From Pilatotrama ljubarskyi (Eukaryota; Basidiomycota; Agaricomycetes; Polyporales; Polyporaceae), in contig MU277688.1 in assembly GCA_022385805.1 (NCBI GenBank), forward strand, positions 62,001 to 126,000: a stretch of 64,000 bases of DNA, in the 5' to 3' direction. Positions 34,296 to 46,100 of this stretch are shown here, in pieces. The notes beneath the pieces are model-generated. The model searched no databases. It worked only from the letters and a program-made list of their open reading frames with translations, and was not told the origin of the DNA. How positions within the stretch are numbered: the first letter of the stretch is position 1; each line of letters begins with the position of its first letter. A program made the translations under genes and the position numbers.

Positions 34296-36262
34296 GAGGA
34301 TCGTATAGACTGTGTTCGGCCTTGATGCAAGTTTGGGTTTGGGCGGCAACTGCCGTCGGAGAGTGGCGGAGATGGAACTTTATTGGTAGTGGGAGTTCGG
34401 TCGTCCGTCGCCTGTTTGTACCCTCACGCGCTTGGACGGGGTATCCACAACTTGTGAGTGAGCGCGGCTGCGCACGCTCAGACCGATTCCCCCCGACTGC
34501 TTGGAGCTTAGCGCTTAGCACTTGCAGACTGTACTGTGCCCGGTACTGTCTCGTGGTTGGCAGACACAGCTGCATAACAATATAGAATGGAGTGGTACCA
34601 AGGACAAACTACATGGAAGCACACAGTGAGAGGAGTCATGGTTGCAAGGCAAATTTGGGTGGGTTATTGCGGCACCGTCAGGCGGCGGAGATTCGAGAAG
34701 TGGTCGGGTACCGGTGGCGAAAGGGTGGTGACAACATAAATCTCACGATAGACCATCTCTGCGGGTTGCAATTCTGTAAGGAAGACTGCAAAGAGGGTGA
34801 ATGCCTAGATGGGGCGTTAACTGTACAGTATGCGACAGAGAGTAGTACCATCGACGTCGTAGGGGAATAAGGAGACCTGCAGATCTTGTCGACACCTACG
34901 TGGAGGGGCTGCCCCATGACACGAGGGAAAGTGGATGTGCGTGCCACATATCATCTGATTGACCAGAGAGGTAGAGCCACAAAACGCGGAGAAGGGGAGG
35001 AGGGGTAAACAACTTGCAGTGGCCTACATAGTACATTGCAAGTTCATTGAGAGCGGGGTAAGAAGGAACAGACGGGACTTAGACTCAATGCACTGAGACG
35101 CATTTGGTAAGATACTTTAAGACGTGGTCCGATGAGGGTGAACAGTGAAATGCGGACGTGGAGGAACAAGAGCAAGGGGTCTCCCCGCCCGACCAAACAA
35201 GCTTGAGTTCAAATTTCGAAATAAATAGTAATATCTCCGAAAGAAACGGAATACACCGGCATAGCCACGGCGCGAACCGGGTGGTACGCGACATCACGTG
35301 CGCCCGCGAAACCTGGGTTGCTGATAACCGATTCCAGGGGGAATCGGAATACCAGAAAATCCTGCTCGATCGTGCTCGTCGGCTTGCTCGCGTCCCTGCC
35401 TACCCTAGGATTTTCTACAGGCCTGTCTTGTAGGATGGATGCAGATGGCTTTGAGTGTGCGATACACGTATTCCCGTAGGCCTGTTGTTACTCGAGGATA
35501 CCCTTACATGATGATACACGTTGACCACCTATCTGGCTTGCAGCAATACGAAAATCAAGGAGAGCAGAACAGCGCCGACAAAGAAACGCTCACCCCGCCT
35601 GTCCCTCGTCCTCGTCCGGCTGTATGGATCTGCTACGCAGTTGTCGTGCACCAGGACAAGGCGATACATCCTGGTGAGCACGGCAGAGGGTGGACGGTAT
35701 ACGCACGTCTTACGCTCCAACGAACACCCATATACATATACCTGTCAGGCACACGTATGCTGGTCTCGTCCCCAGACTCCCGCTGTCGCACCCGCACCCC
35801 TCCACCGCGGTCACTCTGGGAACGAGACCAACGTATGCATAGTCGGTATGGTCAGCGACTGGCTCTCTTCCTGCTCCATGAAGAGCTACACCAGAGGGTG
35901 TATGGGTATGCAAGCAAGGTAGCATCGGCAGAACTGAAGCCGGGTACCTGCACCTTAGGATTCCTGAAGGATGTGTCTACATCGTGGGACGGGGGATAGC
36001 CAAAATGGTGTATTAGCCGCAGTCCATGTACGAAGTACAGTATCCCGTTGATCCCTGGAGAGCCCGTTCCTAGGGTGCTCCGAGGATAGGACCGGGATGA
36101 CAACGCAGTATCAAGGCCCGGGGTGTGGTCCAAGGCCTTCCATTCGCGACGGAGGAGAGAGTGGAGTGGTGGAGGACACCTAGGCATCCCTCCGCGGGAG
36201 TGCGGCGGTGGGTGGCGGGGCGGGAGGTGGGTGATCTTCTGTTGCTGATGCCGAACAAGCAT
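34296..36262. other. Intergenic region, no supported gene
   Basis: Two kilobases without a convincing gene. Open frames at 34592-34870 and 35439-35999 (plus) and 35529-36262 (minus) overlap each other and show no domain. An uncharacterised short gene with several exons around 35520-35960 cannot be excluded. Confidence 0.35.
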
Positions 36263-36796
36263 TTACGCCGCTTGTGACGACAGAACTTCCTCGGGCAAAG
36301 CGCGGGGAGCGATCTTGTAATAGTGCTCGGGTGTGAGGCCGCCGCGAGGGAGCTTGCCGTAGAGCTCCTTGTTGAACTCTCGCGATACAGGGACGGTGGT
36401 GGAGACGTAGGGCTTGAGCTAAGACATCCGGAGAAAATTGTGCCGCAAAGCGAGCTCTCGTCAGGATGCACAGAGGGCGCAAGACGAAGCGTACTACGCA
36501 CCGAGGAACTCTGAATTTCCTCAATAGGCGGCGCGATGAACACCCTGACCTTCTCGTCCACCAGGCGATACTTCGCCTTTCCCCGAACGACGTGCTTTCC
36601 GGGTGCGCCCGTCCGGTGACCACCAGGGAGGAACGCCTGCCGCGTACCTGTCGCCAGTTCACACATTCAGCAAACGTTGGTCAACCTATTGACCATGTAG
36701 GAGCTGCCACCCACCCTTGTAGTAATCCTTGTTACCGCGCTTGGGCGTGAGTGCCCGCCGCGACGCCTTCGAGAGACATGCCAGCGTCGGGAACAT
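36263..36796 (-). CDS. MRPL27: Mitochondrial large-subunit ribosomal protein mL41
   Basis: This is a component of the mitochondrial 54S ribosome (yeast YmL27, universal name mL41). Three exons (36796-36715, 36647-36502, 36418-36263) join in frame to 127 aa. The N-terminus MFPTLACLSKASRRALTPKR is a plausible mitochondrial targeting sequence. It is followed by the hallmark RGNKDYYKG, spliced into TRQAFLPGGHRTGAPGKHV then VRGKAKYRLVDEKVRVFIAP. The last exon gives LKPYVSTTVPVSREFNKELY then GKLPRGGLTPEHYYK. The length fits the fungal family. The gene is divergent from TSR3 across about 250 bases. Confidence 0.92.
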
Positions 36797-37045
36797 TTTC
36801 GAGGGTGGTCGTCGACTTCGGCGTCGGCGTCGACAGGAAAGCACCTTGTGCGCAGAAGCGCCCGCAACTGTGAGCGCTTCCCGAGAAAATGGGCGTTTAT
36901 TCGCGCCACTATAACCGCCCATGCTCATTCGCCCGATCTTTTGAATTCGCCGCAGCGATCATGCAGCCACTCGCCGTTCTATGCTCTCTACCACGCTTTC
37001 CTGACATATCACAACCCCTTGATTTTCTGAGATAGCTATCTGGAC
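36797..37045. promoter_or_regulatory. Shared mL41/TSR3 divergent promoter region
   Basis: This 249-base gap between the start codons of two divergent genes, both serving ribosomes, must contain both promoters. No TATA box is obvious. The assignment comes from layout. Confidence 0.45.
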
Positions 37046-38676
37046 ATGCCGAAGCCAGCTCGCGGCAAACGTGGCGGTCGTGCCGCCCTGAGAGGAGGAG
37101 GACACGCTCAGCGAGGGCGGGGTCAACGCCGGTTCGAAGACCCGCGACCATCGTCGGCCTTGGGAGGCGAAGTGAGGCCGAAGAGCGCAGTTGATGACTC
37201 AGATGAGAGCGGAGATGGCAGTGGTAGCGATTCCGGTCAGTCGTTTGTGCTATCAATGGGAAAGACGAGAGCCTCAATGCGTGGGTGGCGGGAAACTAGA
37301 GGCTGAGGAGAAGGTGAACATCGAGGTACCCGTGGCGATGTGGGTGAGTCCTGAGAATGACTAGAAATCACACAGGTGCTTATCTGAGGTGGAACGCAGG
37401 ACTTTGATCATTGCGATCCCCGCCGCTGTTCAGGAAAGAAGCTTGCTCGCCAGGGCCTCATTCAGGACTTGAGAGTCGGACAAAGGTTCCGCGGAGTGGT
37501 AGTCTCGTGAGTAGTGCATGACGTGTAATCCGCAACCACTTCCTGAAGATCTCTGCGCGTTGCGGAATAGGCCCAAGGGCACACAGCCCGTAAGTCCTGC
37601 AGACCGGGACATCGTTGCGCAGCACGGCGTAGCGGTCGTCGAGTGTTCCTGGGCCCGCCTCGACGAGGTACCCTTCAACAAGATCGCTAGCCCGCATGAA
37701 CGTCTTCGTACGTACGATGCGCATATAGCTAGCCCGTTTGGTCTCACACCCCTAATTACCCCAGTCCCGTACCTTGTGGCTACAAATCCGGTCAACTATG
37801 GCAAGCCCTGGAGGCTGAATTGCGTCGAAGCCCTGGCCGCCGCGTTCTACATTACCGGATTCGACTCGTATGCGGAGCGCCTCCTCAGCGGTTTTGGGTG
37901 GGGTCACTCATTTTACGAGGTCAACAAGTGCGTACTGTCAGCTGACCCTTTCATTCCTCTACGCCTGTTTCCTTTTCTTCTGCTTCCGAGATCCCAGCGC
38001 TGCTGCCTCCAGTCCCCCTTTTCAGGCGTTTTCTGCTACGCCATAAGCAGTCAAGCCACTGAGAGGATCCAGCCTGATCTGACTTTCGATGTTTTGTGGG
38101 ACCCGCAGGCACTTGTTGAACAAATACAAGACATGTGAAAGCGCGGAAGCGGTAAGCGCAATGCAGGAGGAGATCCTCGCCGAGCTTGAGAAGAGCTATG
38201 ACGAGTCCAGGAGGACAGTAGGTGAGTTCTTCGCTTTCACTGCTGTCGCAAGTAAGGGCTTGTCCGTGCCATTGCGGCTGGGCTCGGTGTAGAGGAGGCA
38301 AATGTGAGAATGCCCTGATTTATCCTCAGTCCAATCAGGATTCAACTCAGAATGTATGAGTCGTGAATCTCATGATATTCCGGTGCGGAATCATGACATG
38401 TGTTTTCCGCCGCCAGGGCATGAGTGATTTTCATTGGCTCACCGGCGTGAATTCCATAGACTTGCATCTTGCAATTGCGCTCTATTCCCGTTGTAGGAAG
38501 GCAGCTGATGTTCCCTCGCAGGCGCGACCGATGGCGTGGACGGCGAAGACCTTCTCGTCCCGAATCCTAACCACCATCACCCGCCCGAAAGCTCCAGCGA
38601 GGAAGACGAAGACGAGGAGGAAGAGGGCGCGGGCACAGGGGAGGTTGGTGGCCCGGACAAGGCCGAGAGAAAGTGA
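37046..38676 (+). CDS. TSR3: 18S rRNA aminocarboxypropyltransferase Tsr3
   Basis: Tsr3 transfers the 3-amino-3-carboxypropyl group of SAM to a hypermodified pseudouridine of 18S rRNA late in 40S assembly in the cytoplasm. Six exons (37046-37235, 37300-37343, 37400-37506, 37571-37927, 38109-38221, 38522-38676) join in frame to 321 aa. The basic Gly/Arg-rich N-terminus is followed by [80 protein letters not shown] and [20 protein letters not shown]. These are the classic Tsr3 SAM-binding core. The last exon encodes an acidic tail ([12 protein letters not shown]) usual in fungal Tsr3. The last two introns (181 and 300 bases) are longer than elsewhere in the window. Confidence 0.94.
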
Positions 38677-41600
38677 CGGAACGGGCTCTCCTTCAAGGTC
38701 CTTCAGCTTGGAACCGATCTCCGAGCGTTCGTTGTTCCGGCTACTGCTCCCGGGCTGGAGGAACCGAGGGACACAGCTCGACTGCACGCGATCACTCGGG
38801 TTCGCAAAACAATCGCGCCACATCCTCTTGCACATGAAATCCGCTCTCCCGACCGCTACCGGATCTGCCGGAGTGTTCACATCGATTCAAACGTGCCCTC
38901 TCTCCACGCCCATTCTCAGCCTGTGCTAGGTCGTCGGACGTATTTGCCATTCGCTCAGTAAGTATAGCGCCACTCATGTAGGTTCAGCGTGAAGTCGCAG
39001 AAGAAGCCAGCCAGATATCCCATGTCTTGATGTATCCATTGTATCCGTACCCGTACCACTGAACTCCTCGGTATCACAGCATTCTCGCCACCCGCCGGCG
39101 CCCTGTGTTGGCTTGTGATTTCGCCTATTCAAGTCATCCCGAGCACGTCCGACACTCCGAGTTGCGCATTATCCGGTATCGCCAGCTCGGGAGTTGGAGG
39201 CGGTCGCTGTCCATATGCATGCGCCCGTATCGTCGCGTCGGCGCTCGGTATCTCAGAGGAATTCTGCTGGATGGCCCGGGTATATAGCAAACCGCACCGC
39301 AGATATGCTATACACGGAGTCCCTCTCACTTGTCAGCCCCAGCTGCGCAAGGGAAGACGCGTCTGCACCCGCGCCGCGTCGGGCTCTCACGCGCTCGTTT
39401 AGCCTCTCTGTATGGACACGGACGACGGTGAGTACTCCGTCCGCTCGGGTCTCCGGGTCCAGGGTCAGCCACACGCTACGCCACCCCATGCGAGATGTAC
39501 CCGTGACCTCTCAATGGACGTCACGGAGCGTTTGTGGCAGAGCTCCCGATGCGGACAGCACTTGGAACGATGGTAGTTGCAGCTCGCAAATCGAGGACGA
39601 GGGCGTACGGCGCTAGCATGGTCTCGGTGCGTACGTTCACTGCTGTCCACCTTCGCGTCGGGATCTTAGCTTGTACTACTGGAGAAGTCGTTCAACAGCA
39701 TCTGGCCCCTCTGAGCCGCCGGCGGCCGCACCAAATCCGCCTTCTACCCTCCGCCCACGTACAACTGTACCCGGCCTAGCGACTTCTCACAACTTCTTGG
39801 AAATACGAAGCCAGCCTCGGCAACTCCGCGCATCCTCCGGCGGTATCTTCCTGCGGCTGAACGGACTTCTGGGCAGTCTTCCTGCTTGCGCTAGACTGCA
39901 CCCGTGCACTGTGCCGCCGCCGCTGCTCCCACGAGAGTGTTCTGGGGACTTCGTGATTTACTGATATCTTGGACTTCGTGCGAGCGTCGCTCTGCATTCG
40001 GTGGCGGGTCTGCAGCGGCGACACTGGGGGCTGCCGCCGCTGGACGAAAGTACTTGACCGTGGGCTGCTGGCGCTCTTGCGGTCGGGCGACAGTTCTTGA
40101 GCTGGGCAAGGACAGCACCATTGTTCGAAGACTCGACGTTGCTTTGGCCATCCGTTCCGGCCTTTCGAGGGACATGAATTGATCGCCAGCTCTGCAGCTA
40201 CCTCTCGCTCGTTTTCCGCAATACTCCAGTTTCCAGACACGTCCAACAGATAGTTGGAAGCGGCGGCGGCGTCCTCCTTCCCACCGCGCTCCATTTGTCC
40301 ATCCTGATGCTGGTTCTCTCGACCGCGCCACGCGCTCCACCATCCGGTCTGTCGTGGGCTTGCCGGGCGACGGATAGGCTCGCGATTCTCGCGAACGAAC
40401 CGTTCTCCGGGAGCTGTCTCAGCTGGTTCTGCTCCGTACTTCCTGCCGTCGATGCGCGGTAGCGGTACCGGGACGGCGATCCTCTCGAGACTCCAGTCGA
40501 CTTGTCTACGGGTCTGCGTCGGCGGCATCGTGGCGACTGCCCATGGTTGCCCATAATTCGCAGTTCGTATCTCTGAACACAAGGCTCCGGTTCAGATTCG
40601 CGTAGGAGCAAGTCATCTTACTCGAATTTCTCGTTCCGTCAGTGGCGACAACAACTGATTCTTTCTGTGCCGCGGGCGAGTGATGATCCTGGCTACGCCC
40701 TTCTGTTTGATCAGGACGTATGATGCTGCAACGTTCTTCCGTTTCCTCCCTCGTGGGTAGGTGCGCAGCTGGAGCTCAACCGGCTGCGCCGTGCACCGGA
40801 AGGGGTCTGCTTCTGATAGGGCTGCATGAGGGGACTTGCATCATCGAGAAGGGCTAGCGTTCGTCGTTCAACTCGCTCGTGTTGGGTTCTGAGCTGATGG
40901 GCTGCTTGTGAGTGTGGTTGCATACATTGCATGATCAATCCATGCTTTCTTCAGGTAGGTCTTCATCCTCGCGAATTGGCAGACCCGGAAGTTGACTGGT
41001 GCGTACTTGCAGTTGTATGTTATCGCCGCTTCAGGTGTTCCTGGTAGGAATGTCAGCATCTGGAGAACACCCAGCGAAAATGCTCCATGCGGCAAAAGGA
41101 CTGTTGTGAACTCGTACAGTGGATCGGTACGTAGCGGACTTCGCCAACATCTCCTCGGATATTGGAGAGCCTGGCCGCCAGTCGAACCTTCGCCACGGCT
41201 ACGCACCTTGGCGGCGGCCGGCCAGTATGCTCTTCGCCTCCAACAACTCAGGCCTTGCAGGACGAGTCTAGCCCGGGCGAATCCCTAACATGTCCGTCGA
41301 GTTCCCCTATGTCTTCCTGGATCTGACATCGCTCATTCAGGGCCCTCTGTCGGACAGCGATGCAAGCATAAACGACGCGGTGAGTGTCGTTGACATGTGT
41401 CCGTGGCTTCATTGAAAGTAAATGCGATCTTTGTATAGCACACATCTGTCATCGCTGCCGCCACTTGAGAAGCCGGCGCGCTGTTCCCCGGACTCACGCT
41501 GCGGGAGCAGTCCGCGACGATTCTCCGTGCACGTCCACCACGGCAGAAGAGACATCGCGATTACAATAATTGCGCTCGATCGCGCGACGCATGGACCGGG

Positions 41601-42298
41601 GCCCTGAATAAGAATGGGACCGGGGGACGCTGAAGCGACGCTTGCGGTGACGGAGTGCGCTTCGGGATGTGCGCCGGGGGAAGGGAACGGGAAAAGGAAG
41701 ACGGGGAGGACGTCATGGAGGGATCGTCGGCCGGGTTCTGAATCTGTGTTAAGGCTCGTTCGGGGTGGCGTCGACGGCGAGCACGAGGCTCGCATGACCA
41801 CGCCGTGTGGGGACGCCTCTGCCCCGATTCGGCAGTCTGTGTCGCGCTCGCTGGTCTGCGCGCAGTGCCTGTGGAGCGGCGGTGTGTGCTCGTCTGACCC
41901 GCTAGGGCCGGGCGCGCATACGCTGTCTCCACAGGTTGCTCGCAGCCAATGGGCGGGACGGTATGTTTCATTTTACCCCGCACCGATCGCAGAGGGCCAT
42001 CAGAGGGCATTGATCCCGCGCGAGCACAGTGCGCCCGAAAAGGCAAGATGCTTGCCCGATGGGTCACGCGGGGCGCGTTGCGAGGACGGGCACGGGCGCT
42101 TCTGCTTCGCGTCGACTGCAGCCGCGTGCAACTTGGAAGCGTACGAAATGAAGCTGATCTCGCCATGTCATGAGAACACAGAGAGCAGAGCACTCCGTTT
42201 TATGTCTGCGTCCGCCCTCTCTGCACCCGAGCGGCCCTTCCCCTCCTCTTCCTCCCACTCCCCCCGGTGCGCAACACCCTGCGCGAGTCGACCTCCCC
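38677..42298. other. 3.6-kb region without a supported gene
   Basis: Open frames are present but conflict between strands. The longest is a 268-codon minus frame (39776-40582), which is arginine/serine/glutamine-rich without any domain. Another pair overlaps on opposite strands (plus 41614-42384, minus 41561-42193). A weak plus-strand candidate starts near a TATATAG at 39281 and is described under findings. I see no transposon proteins. Confidence 0.4.
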
Positions 42299-42382
42299 AT
42301 GGCCGACCAACGGAGAGACACGGCTTTCGCACCCTCGGGCCAGCACGCCAGCGTGGCACACAACCCGTTCGCCAGCCCCGGT
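42299..42382 (+). other. Possible 5' coding exon of the DUF3712/Tag1-like gene
   Basis: ATG 42299 (CCCCATGG) opens MADQRRDTAFAPSGQHASVA followed by HNPFASP, and then a good donor GTGAGT. The NPFASP motif fits fungal membrane-protein N-termini. The exon ends in phase 1, while the next clear exon (ATG 43104) can only be entered in phase 0. Either a small middle exon was missed or the exon belongs to an alternative transcript. Confidence 0.35.
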
Positions 42383-43103
42383 GAGTCTCACTCCTGTTCA
42401 ACGCGTCCTGCCGCCATTACGACGCGTCGACTATTTCCTTTCATTGTGTTCACACGAATATTCTTCCCGGGGTCAATTACACCACTCGTCATCCCACCTT
42501 CCGTGCCGAGTCTTGCCCAGGGCCTATGCTGCCTGTGTCCGTTGTCTCAACTTGTCTACTTTTTCGAAGACGCGCGCCTTCTTTGGCACGTCCTCCAAAG
42601 TTATCCTGTCCCACGTCCCCATGCGAACACCCGCGACTTCGCAGATTGTTCTCCGTTGCCATTCCTTCTACATCCCGTTCGCCCATTCGCGGCCCAGCCA
42701 TGTGGGCAGGTACATCTGCTGGGAAAACCTGCGCTTCCTTGATCCACCTCTTCTGCATTGGCTGGACGTTGCGGGAAAGCGCTGGTGAGATCTCCGAGCG
42801 GAAATAGCACGCACCGCCAAGCTGCTTCTGCGACCTACCGGATCCCCGCACCCGCAAGCGCACCCTGTCGGTTTCGTCGGTGTGGTTCTCGAGTACTTAC
42901 CAAGATGGCGGGGTGTTGCTTCTTGCTTGTCGCTGTCATTCATATACCCGCTTCCCCTTCCTTCTCCGTTGTGTTTCGCCGACCTTCACTGCGCCCACTC
43001 CGGGACTTGGCAGTCCACCAGAACGGCTGGCGCACATCTTGTCCACTCCTTGTCCACTCTATCCTGGATCTGGCTTTCGTCTCTCGTGTGACAGTAGCTG
43101 ACC

Positions 43104-46100
43104 ATGTTCGTCGAAACCTTCACCGATACAGAAGATGACGAGCCCATGAGCATGAACGCTCCGGCTCCTCCTCCGCCCGTCGCACGGACAACGCCCTCCG
43201 GCGTCCCCGTCCACCCCTTCTCCGGGCCTGCCGCCGCCTCCGCCGCCGTCCCAGCGTCCGCAGGCGCAGGCGCGGCCGACGAGGTGCGCCCGGAAGACGT
43301 CCCGCGACCGGTCCCCCCGCCGAAACCGCCGCTGTACAAGCGGCGGTGGTTCATCATCGCGAACGTCGTGGGCGCCTGTCTGGGCATCGCGATACTGTTT
43401 ATACTGCTGTACCCGGTCGTGCACGCGATCGCGCAGCACATCGTGAACGTTTCGGTGTTGAATGTGGACAAGGCGGCTATCGTGAACCCGACGAACAACT
43501 CGTGCGTGTCTCTCGCTTTCACCCGTGTAGGGAGAGTGGTCTGATGTGGCTTCATGTGGCGCGTAGGTTTGACTTGAGGATGGACGGTTGGGTACGTCTG
43601 GGTACTCCCTTGAAGAGAAGTGTCCGGCTGATTGGGGTGCTATAGGTCTCGCACGCCGGCATCTTCTCCGCCAAGATTAACTTCAACGAGCCGCTCTCCG
43701 TCGGATGGGTTAACTCCTCGGACGGCTCCGTCGTGCACCTCGGCTCCTTCCCCATGTCGCAGCTCACCGTCAAGTCCAAGCGCGCGTACGTGAACCAGAC
43801 CGTGCCGTTCACGATCGAGGATGAGGACGCGTTCTCCGAGTTCACAAAGACGATGATTACGCAGCAGAACTTCACGTGGAGATTGCAGAGCGACAAGCTC
43901 AGCGTGCAGGCGCTCAAGTTCCCGACCGCGAAGAATCTGCACTTCAACAAGGACGTGACGCTCAACGGTGCGTTCCTTCTTTCCGGCGCTCCGCGATTCT
44001 AGGAACCCTCGCCCGCGTAGTGGCGTAGTGGAAAGCGAGAACGATCGTGGTAGCTGACATGCTGCAAATGGGATAGGAATGAACAACTTCGACAACCACA
44101 TCACGCTCGTCGACTTCCAGCTTCCCAGCGACGCGCCCGAAGGCGGGATCAACTTCGTCGCCGTCACGGGGCTCGACAACCCCTCGCCCTTCGACGTCAA
44201 CCTCGGCACCGTCGTCTTCGACCTCCTCTACCAGGGCGTCAACCTCGGGTCCGGCAGCAGCCCTTCCACGACGATCTCCCCCGGCCCGAACAACATCACG
44301 CTCTCCGGGCGGCTCGTCCCCCAGACCTCCGCTAGCGCCCTGCAGTCGGTCTCGCAGCTCTTCACCCAGTACCTGAATGGCGAGCAGAGCGACGTCATCG
44401 CACAGGGCCAGTCATCCATCCAGGCGGACGGGAGCACGGTGTCGTGGCTGAGCGCGGGCCTGCAGGCGCTCGATTTGCACGTCCCGTTCAAGTCGCCGCA
44501 GGCGATTTCGCCGATCAAGGCGATCTCGATCGGGGACATGGCCCTGGCATTCAGCAAGGAGCAGCCGTGGGGTCCGGTCGCGAACAGTAGGACGGTGCGG
44601 GCGGCGATGGAGCTGCCGTTTGGGTTCAGCGTGGCGATCGGGGAGATCCAGAACGCGTTCAATATCACGGGCGGCGGGAGGGTCGTTGCGGGGTTGTCCA
44701 CGGTGCGTAGCGTTCCCGCGCGTTGGCGCGTTGAAATCGTGGGGGAGAGGTGCTGACGAGAAGCATTTGTGCGCGTGTAACAGCCAATCGGGAAGTCGAC
44801 GAGCGACATCAAGGTGATCAACTCGACGTTCACGCAGGGCACGATCAATATCTCCATCGAGGACACCGCGCTGAGCGTGCCCGACCCGAGCCACCCCGTC
44901 TTCTCGCAATTCAGTGCGTCTTCTCTGTTCCCTCCTCCCTTCTCCCGCGAGAGTACTGACGCCCGCGGCGGGCAGACGCGAACCTGACGGCGACGGAGCA
45001 CACTCCGTTCCAGCTGCAGGGCCACGCGCGCGCGATCGCGAACATGAGCATCGGCCAGGTCACGCTCGACCCGATCAAGTTCGACGTCGCGTCCGGCCTG
45101 GACGGTCTCCAGGGCCTGCAGAACTTGGTCAAGATCGCGGACGTCGACGTTATGGGCGGGACGAGCGATGCGATTCAGCTCGGGATCAACGGTGCGTGTT
45201 CCAGCGCCCTTCGGAGAGGGGGGGGGGGAGAGAGGAGAGGAAGTGCTGATGTGTGCGTTGTGGGGCAGTGAGCATCTTCAACCCGTCGAACTTGCAGCTC
45301 TCTACGGGCGATCTCGGTACGTCCTCTTCTCTGTGTGCTAGAGCAAGGCACGGTGCTTACGGGGAATCGCAGTGTTGCAACTGTTCAGGGAGGATGCGCT
45401 GATGGGCACGACGCTCATGCCGAACCTCACGCTCAATATGGGGAACAACTCTGTGAGCGCCCAGGGCAGCTTCAAGCCGAACTTGAGCCCGCAAGGGCTG
45501 CAGACGCTCGATGACTTTGTTGGCGGCAAGGGTCAGTACCGTCTCTCATCCATATGCACGGGATTTATGCTGGAGCGGGATGCTGATGTGGCGTGGCGGG
45601 CGTAGACGTGCAAGTGGCGATTGCAGGGTATGGTGGCAGTACGGTCATCACGTCGCTCTTGCAGGCGTTTGAGGGTCTGAACATCAACGCGGTCCTGCCC
45701 GCGCTCAAGACGAAGCTGCTCAACTCCGCCTCGCTCGAAGGTGCGCTTCGCGATCCACTCTCCTGAGCATCTCGTGCTGACTGACTCGACTGGGCGCACA
45801 GTGCTCCCCACCACCGGCCACGAGAACAACATCGCGCATGCGACGGTCTCGCTCGCGAACCCGTTCACCGCCGGGCTCGTCATCACGCACGTCTCCTCGA
45901 ACGTCTCCTACCGCGGGATCAACCTCGGCACGATCCAGACGCCCACGAACTTCAAGTCTCCGGGCAAGGCGACGAGCTCGTCGCCCGCGCTCGACCTCGA
46001 CATGAACATGGACCCGCAGTCGCTCTTCACTGTCACGCGGCTGCTCGCGGAGCAGGCCGGGCTGGGCACGGAGCAGCTGGATGCGATCGTGGCGCTCGGG

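Noticed and set aside
39776..40582. 268-codon minus-strand open frame
   Set aside because: It is long, but shows no domain, low-complexity arginine/serine/glutamine content and no supporting start context. Likely an accident of GC-rich DNA.
41561..42384. Overlapping 210- and 256-codon open frames on opposite strands
   Set aside because: They mirror each other over the same GC-rich stretch and neither resembles a protein family.
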